Assembly (NCBI RefSeq): GCF_017743735.1
Contig: NZ_JAGHRO010000009.1
Coordinates: forward strand, 82,532 to 146,531
Reading direction: 5' to 3'
Source of the DNA: Shimia sp. R9_2
GTDB taxonomy: Bacteria > Pseudomonadota > Alphaproteobacteria > Rhodobacterales > Rhodobacteraceae
Length of the DNA stretch: 64,000 bases
The position numbers and the translations under genes are program-made. Positions 59,925-64,000 of this stretch are shown piece after piece. Numbering within the stretch: position 1 is the stretch's first letter; each line of letters starts with the position of its first letter. The notes under the pieces are model-generated. The model did not search any database. It was given only the letters and a program-made list of their open reading frames with translations, and was not told the origin of the DNA.

Positions 59925-60464
59925 ATGAATGGTCTGAGGTGGCTCGAGCGGCACTTCGAGGAGTTGATTTGCTGCACCTGCCTTGCGGTGATTGCGGTGG
60001 CGGTCTTTGCGCAGGTGGTGGCGCGCTATGTCTTTCAGGTGGCGCTGCACTGGACTGAGGAAACGGCAGCAATTTGCATGGTCTGGGCCGTTTACATGGG
60101 CGCATCGCTTTGCGTGCGCGAGAGGTTCCACATCCGCATCATGGTTGCCGTGCAGGCGTTGCCTGTTGGCATCGGGAAGATTGTCATCTTCATAGCGGAC
60201 CTATTTTGGGCGTTCTTCTGCCTCTTCATGCTGAAAATCAGTTTGGATTACCTCGCTGTTTTCTGGCGGTTTCCTGAAACCAGCCCCAGCTTGGGCATCA
60301 ATCAATTCTACCCGCAAACCATCTTGGTGATCGGCTATGGCCTGATGCTGATCCGCCTTGTGCAGACCTATTTCACTTGGTGGCGCGACGGACGAAACGG
60401 GCTTCCTGGCATGCTGAATGAAGAATGGGAAGCAACCTCCAAGGATCAGGAGCATCAGATATGA
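59925..60464 (+). CDS. TRAP transporter small permease (DctQ type)
   Basis: A 179-residue inner-membrane protein with four helices. The DctQ marks are VFAQVVARYVFQVALHWTEE and WAVYMGASLCVRERFHIRI. It overlaps the large permease start by 4 nt (ATGA). Confidence 0.92.
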   Translation: MNGLRWLERHFEELICCTCLAVIAVAVFAQVVARYVFQVALHWTEETAAICMVWAVYMGASLCVRERFHIRIMVAVQALPVGIGKIVIFIADLFWAFFCLFMLKISLDYLAVFWRFPETSPSLGINQFYPQTILVIGYGLMLIRLVQTYFTWWRDGRNGLPGMLNEEWEATSKDQEHQI

Positions 60465-61750
60465 GTGCATTGATGATCCTGGCCATTGCCTTTGTGGTGT
60501 TGACCATTATGGGCGTGCCGCTGTTTGTGTCGGTGGGCCTGACCACCGCGCTGGCCCTTTACCTGATCGACATCCCCTACACCTTGATGGCGCAAACCGG
60601 TTACGGCAGTCTGACGCCTTTCCCGTTGTTGACCATTCCTCTTTTCGTGCTCGCCGGTCGGTTGATGGAAGTGGGCGGGATGGCCACCCGCATGATCTCG
60701 ATCGCGACCAATCTGGTGGGCGCCTATCGCGGCTCTATGGGACTGGTTACGGTTTTTGCCTGCATGTTGTTTGCAGCTCTGTCCGGCTCAGGCCCTGCCA
60801 CCACGGCGGCGATTGGATCGGTCACCGTGCCTGCAATGAAGCGCGAAGGCTATGACGTGCCCTTTGCAGCCGCCATCACAGCCAGCGCCGGCGCGCTGGG
60901 GAGTTTGATCCCGCCGTCAAATCTGCTGATCATCTATGGGCTTGTGTCAGAAACATCGATCCCACGTCTGTTTCTGGCGGGGCTGATCCCCGGTGTTTTG
61001 GTCACGGCCCTGCTGATGATCACCACCTATATCGTCGCACGTCGCCGCGGTTATGGCGGAGATGGCGAGCGGTTCTCTTGGGGGCCGTTCCTGCGTGCCG
61101 CATGGGATGGCAAATGGTCCATCGGGGCACCGGTTCTGATCCTTGGAGGGATCTATGGTGGTGTCTTTACCCCCACCGAGGCCGCAGGCGTTGCGGTGTT
61201 CTATTCTCTGTTTGTGGGCTTTTTCATCTACCGCGAGCTGACCCTCAAAAAGCTGATCGAAGCCCTGCGGTTCACCTCTTTGCTGACCGGCATTCTGATC
61301 TTGCTGACGCCGACATTGGCCTTTGGTCAGTTGACCGCTTTTTATGATGTGCCCACAGCCGTACAGGACGGGATTACGTCGATCACAGACAATAAGTTTC
61401 TCGTGCTGCTTCTGATCGGTGTATTCTACATCTTCATCGGGACGTTTATGGAGTCCTTGGCGCAGATCGTATTGTTCACGGCGGTGTTTCTCCCGCTGGT
61501 CAGCTCGTTGGGCGTTGATCCGGTCATGTTTGGGATTTTCACCGTGATCACGTGCGAAATCGGCTTCCTTACGCCACCGCTGGGCGCAAACCTGACCGTA
61601 GCGGCGCGCATTTCCGGAGTGTCGATCGAACGTATATCTGTCGCGGTTTTGCCGTTCATCTTGGCTTATGTGATTGGCATGGTGATCCTGATCTTCTTCC
61701 CGGATCTCACAACTTTCCTGCCCGATTGGCTCTACGGAGAAGCGAAATAG
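60461..61750 (+). CDS. TRAP transporter large permease (DctM type)
   Basis: A 429-residue sodium-coupled permease with about twelve helices. Family blocks: LTPFPLLTIPLFVLAGRLME, LSGSGPATTAAIGSV, GSLIPPSNLLIIYG and EIGFLTPPLGANLTVAARIS. ATG 60461 overlaps the DctQ stop; a longer frame upstream is not supported. The stop is 9 nt before the deacylase gene. Confidence 0.93.
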   Translation: MSALMILAIAFVVLTIMGVPLFVSVGLTTALALYLIDIPYTLMAQTGYGSLTPFPLLTIPLFVLAGRLMEVGGMATRMISIATNLVGAYRGSMGLVTVFACMLFAALSGSGPATTAAIGSVTVPAMKREGYDVPFAAAITASAGALGSLIPPSNLLIIYGLVSETSIPRLFLAGLIPGVLVTALLMITTYIVARRRGYGGDGERFSWGPFLRAAWDGKWSIGAPVLILGGIYGGVFTPTEAAGVAVFYSLFVGFFIYRELTLKKLIEALRFTSLLTGILILLTPTLAFGQLTAFYDVPTAVQDGITSITDNKFLVLLLIGVFYIFIGTFMESLAQIVLFTAVFLPLVSSLGVDPVMFGIFTVITCEIGFLTPPLGANLTVAARISGVSIERISVAVLPFILAYVIGMVILIFFPDLTTFLPDWLYGEAK

Positions 61751-61759
61751 GAGGCTGAC

Positions 61760-63373
61760 ATGTTCGATCTTGTTCTCAAAGGCGGCACCATTGTCGACGG
61801 CACGGGGCAAGATGGGTATGTCGGCGACCTAGCGGTTACCGGGCAGCAGATCAGTGCCGTCTTGCCAGCAGGGGAGCTGGCGGGGCGGAAGGGGGCGCGG
61901 GAGATTGATGTGTCAGGCCTGATCGTCGCGCCGGGCTTCATCGATATGCACACGCATTCTGATTTCACCCTGATTGCCGATGGCCGCGCTGAAAGCCAGG
62001 TGCACCAAGGGGTGACAACTGAAGTCATCGGCCAATGCGGCATCAGTTGCGCGCCGGTCAATAACCCCGGCGATATCAGCCGCGTTGCGCCTTGGTATAC
62101 CGATCAGGCCAAGCATGACACCTGGCTGGGGTTTGGCGACTATCTTGAAGTGCTTGACCGGACCGAGCTGGGAGTGAACGTGATGGCCTTTGTCGGCCAT
62201 GGCACTGTTCACCGGGCGGTGCTGGGCGACCAGCTCCATCCGGGTGAGGCAGAAGATGTGGCTGAAATGGCCCGGCTGGTTGATCAGTGCATGGATGAGG
62301 GGGCAGGCGGGTTTTCTTCAGGGCTGGAGTATTTCCCCGGCAGTCTCGCCTCCCCAGAACATCTGGTCCCCATGTGTGAGGTTGCCGCGAAGTATAAGCG
62401 TCTGTACGCAACCCATGTGCGCAACCGGGACACCCACTATGACCTTGGTTTTGCCGAGGCGATTGCAACGGCCCGGCAATCGGGCGCGAAGCTGCAGATC
62501 AGCCATATTCAGCCGAAATTCGGCGCGCCCGACTATGCGATGGATCATACCCTTGAGATGATTGATTTGGCGCGGCGCCACGATGTGGATATCGCCTTTG
62601 ATGTGATCCCGCATGACTGGAACCACACGCTGATGGCTGCGATTTTGCCGAAATGGGCTCAAGCTGGCTCTATTGACGATGTGCTTGCCCGGTTGGCGGA
62701 TCCTGAATGCCGCGCGCGTATCAAGGCCAATCCGCAACCCATGTGGCTGATCGTCAAGGCGGAGCAATGGTCGGATATTGTGTTGCTGAATGCCACCGTC
62801 AACAAAGATATCGTCGGAGCCGACTTTGCCGAGATCGGCCGGATGAGAAACTGCCATCCCTACGATGCGGTGCTCGATATTCTGCTGGAAGAAGGCGATC
62901 ACCTGATGGCGTGTATGTGGTCGTCTAAGTCCTTTCGCAATGCAGATGTCGAGATGTGTCTGGAGCAGCCGGAATGCGCTGTCATCTCAGACACCGTCGC
63001 GATCGCAAATGAAGGTGTGTTGAAAGACCACATTGGGTCACTCTCAGGCTATGGCTGGGCCGCGCGGTTTTTACAGTACTATGTGCGCGACAAGGCGGTG
63101 CTCTCGCTTGAGCAGGGCGTGGCCAAGCTGACGTCCATTCCCGCCAACCGCCTTGGGCTGAAAAATCGCGGGGTTCTGGCGAAAGGGCAGCAGGCTGATA
63201 TCTGTGTCTTTGATCAAGTCAACATCGCGAGCAACGCCACCGCCAAACACCCCCGCCGGTACGCTTCGGGAATTGCTCATGTCCTGGTGAATGGATCGCT
63301 GGCCATGGAGAACGGTCAGCGTACGTCGAAGAATTCGGGGCAGGTTCTACGCGATTTTCGTGTGTTTGATTGA
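61760..63373 (+). CDS. D-aminoacylase-like amidohydrolase (COG3653)
   Basis: A 537-residue hydrolase of the N-acyl-D-amino-acid deacylase family. GFIDMHTHSDFTL holds the HxH pair near residue 65; VIGQCGISCAPV includes the conserved Cys region; LYATHVRNRD and ISHIQPKFG bring later His ligands; and VISDTVAIANEG holds the late Asp. GAGG lies 5 nt before ATG 61760. It closes the TRAP operon, so it probably cleaves the imported N-acyl or cyclic amide compound. Confidence 0.87.
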   Translation: MFDLVLKGGTIVDGTGQDGYVGDLAVTGQQISAVLPAGELAGRKGAREIDVSGLIVAPGFIDMHTHSDFTLIADGRAESQVHQGVTTEVIGQCGISCAPVNNPGDISRVAPWYTDQAKHDTWLGFGDYLEVLDRTELGVNVMAFVGHGTVHRAVLGDQLHPGEAEDVAEMARLVDQCMDEGAGGFSSGLEYFPGSLASPEHLVPMCEVAAKYKRLYATHVRNRDTHYDLGFAEAIATARQSGAKLQISHIQPKFGAPDYAMDHTLEMIDLARRHDVDIAFDVIPHDWNHTLMAAILPKWAQAGSIDDVLARLADPECRARIKANPQPMWLIVKAEQWSDIVLLNATVNKDIVGADFAEIGRMRNCHPYDAVLDILLEEGDHLMACMWSSKSFRNADVEMCLEQPECAVISDTVAIANEGVLKDHIGSLSGYGWAARFLQYYVRDKAVLSLEQGVAKLTSIPANRLGLKNRGVLAKGQQADICVFDQVNIASNATAKHPRRYASGIAHVLVNGSLAMENGQRTSKNSGQVLRDFRVFD

Positions 63374-63477
63374 GTGCGAAGTGGGTGTTGAGGGCACTAT
63401 TACAGGGGCGGGTTTTGATCATGCCCTGATCATGAGGAGTAGTGGCCACGTTTTTTCTCTTTGCGTCATGTAAATGC

Positions 63478-63873
63478 CTAACTCACCGCCGCAGCTTTCT
63501 CAGGATCCGCTTCCAATTCCCTCAACAGGCGCGCCTGCTTTACAGCTGGGTCAAGCTCTGGATCGCTGACATGCTGCAGCATGGGCAGGACGCTTGCTTC
63601 GATTTCATCGCCGGTCGCCCGCGCAATGTCGTGAAACACAAACGGGCGCAGGTAGCGCATGTGCGCGAGCAAGGCCGTCTGTTGAAAAGGCTTTAAGAAC
63701 TCATCCATTGAGAAGTTGTTGTAGCCGCCAGCGTGATAGCTATCTGCGGGTCCGCCCGTGGAAATGAGCAACAGAAACTCGCGGCCGCTGAGTTTGTCGC
63801 CGCCTGGACCATAGGCAAACCCGTAGCTCAACACCTGATCCATCCAGGCTTTCAGCACCGGCGGCGCGGAATA
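63478..63873 (-). pseudogene. NAD(P)H oxidoreductase (flavodoxin_2/KefF-like), N-terminus cut by IS element
   Basis: About 130 residues match the C-terminal two thirds of an NAD(P)H quinone reductase-type flavoprotein: YSAPPVLKAWMDQVLSYGFAY, the KLSGREFLLLISTGGP strand and YNNFSMDEFLKPFQ. In full-length members this stretch is preceded by a flavin-binding N-terminus and a WYS motif. Here the reading enters IS sequence immediately before YSAPP. The open frame continues to 63888 only by using IS bases as a false start. The rest of the gene may lie past the right edge, beyond the element. Confidence 0.78.
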
Positions 63874-63874
63874 C

Positions 63875-64000
63875 TGATCCTCCCCCACTGAAGTGGTCCG
63901 CCGCTATGTTTAGGAAAACGGAGGATTCACGATGGGAAACAAGCGACACAAGCCCGAGGAAATTGTCACGAAGTTACGACAGGTTGAGGTGCTTGCCGGG
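63875..64000 (+). mobile_element. IS3-family insertion sequence, left end
   Basis: The homology of the interrupted oxidoreductase ends at 63873/63874, and a left terminus begins about 63875 (TGATCCTCCCCCACTGAAG). It is followed by a GGAGG site and an IS3-type OrfA start. The right half is outside the window, so inverted repeats and target duplication cannot be checked. Confidence 0.8.
63932..64000 (+). CDS. IS3-family transposase OrfA, partial
   Basis: The frame opens MGNKRHKPEEIVTKLRQVEV and runs off the edge. This is the standard N-terminus of the helix-turn-helix OrfA subunit of IS3-family elements common in Rhodobacterales. GGAGG lies 6 nt upstream. OrfB would follow outside the window. 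Confidence 0.85.
   Translation, partial: MGNKRHKPEEIVTKLRQVEVLAG

Overview
The window reads as chromosomal DNA of a marine alphaproteobacterium of the Roseobacter group (Rhodobacterales). This rests on the high-GC coding style, a TmpA/TmpB phosphonate pair, a glycine-betaine Rieske pair, a cobalamin-riboswitch class Ib ribonucleotide reductase, TRAP transport genes and dense ATGA-coupled operons. It holds about 50 real genes, three cobalamin riboswitches, several gene remnants and the edge of an insertion sequence. No tRNA, rRNA or CRISPR array was seen.

Layout. 1-2.8 kb: the end of a sugar-type ABC ATPase gene and a divergent SnoaL-like/amidohydrolase pair, separated by two LacI-type palindromes. 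2.8-8.1 kb: a sulfotransferase, a scar where a truncated AraC regulator abuts an inverted MAPEG tail, and a 1147-residue RTX/SdrD-like secreted protein. 8.5-33 kb: a surface-glycan locus. Its core is one six-gene operon (17968-25072) carrying a HAD-UbiA fusion, GtrA, DprE1, DprE2, an AftB-like GT-C transferase and a Wzx-type flippase. Together these resemble the mycobacterial decaprenyl-phosphoryl-arabinose system. Around it lie GT2 glycosyltransferases, an ArnT-like transferase, an epimerase, a chain-length regulator with a decayed kinase domain, an acyltransferase, a GlpD-like enzyme and two separate GMC-oxidoreductase/Tat-small-subunit pairs.

33-38.8 kb: a cobalamin riboswitch, a 30-codon leader ORF and nrdHIEF with a MazG-like gene, then an ISXO2-type transposase remnant and a P63C gene. 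38.8-41.5 kb: gbcA-gbcB behind a second cobalamin riboswitch. 41.6-45.4 kb: a zinc-starvation operon (ZigA-type GTPase, DUF1826, DUF1007, NicO) with a Zur-like box. 45.6-48.6 kb: a chemoreceptor and a repeat-containing exported protein. 48.8-52.3 kb: a third cobalamin riboswitch with DUF1636 and a BtuFCD-like ABC importer. 52.3-55 kb: a LysR regulator and tmpAB. 55-63.4 kb: a COG0523 GTPase with a YtcJ-like amidohydrolase, a LysR regulator, a TRAP transporter and a D-aminoacylase-like enzyme. 63.4-64 kb: an oxidoreductase gene cut by an IS3-family element.

Two themes connect genes. First, B12-independent enzymes or B12 uptake sit behind B12 riboswitches: class Ib RNR, betaine demethylase and corrinoid import. 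Second, TmpAB would convert 2-trimethylammonioethylphosphonate to phosphate and glycine betaine, and GbcAB would then demethylate the betaine. The most unusual systems are the arabinan-type glycan locus and the riboswitch upstream of gbcAB.
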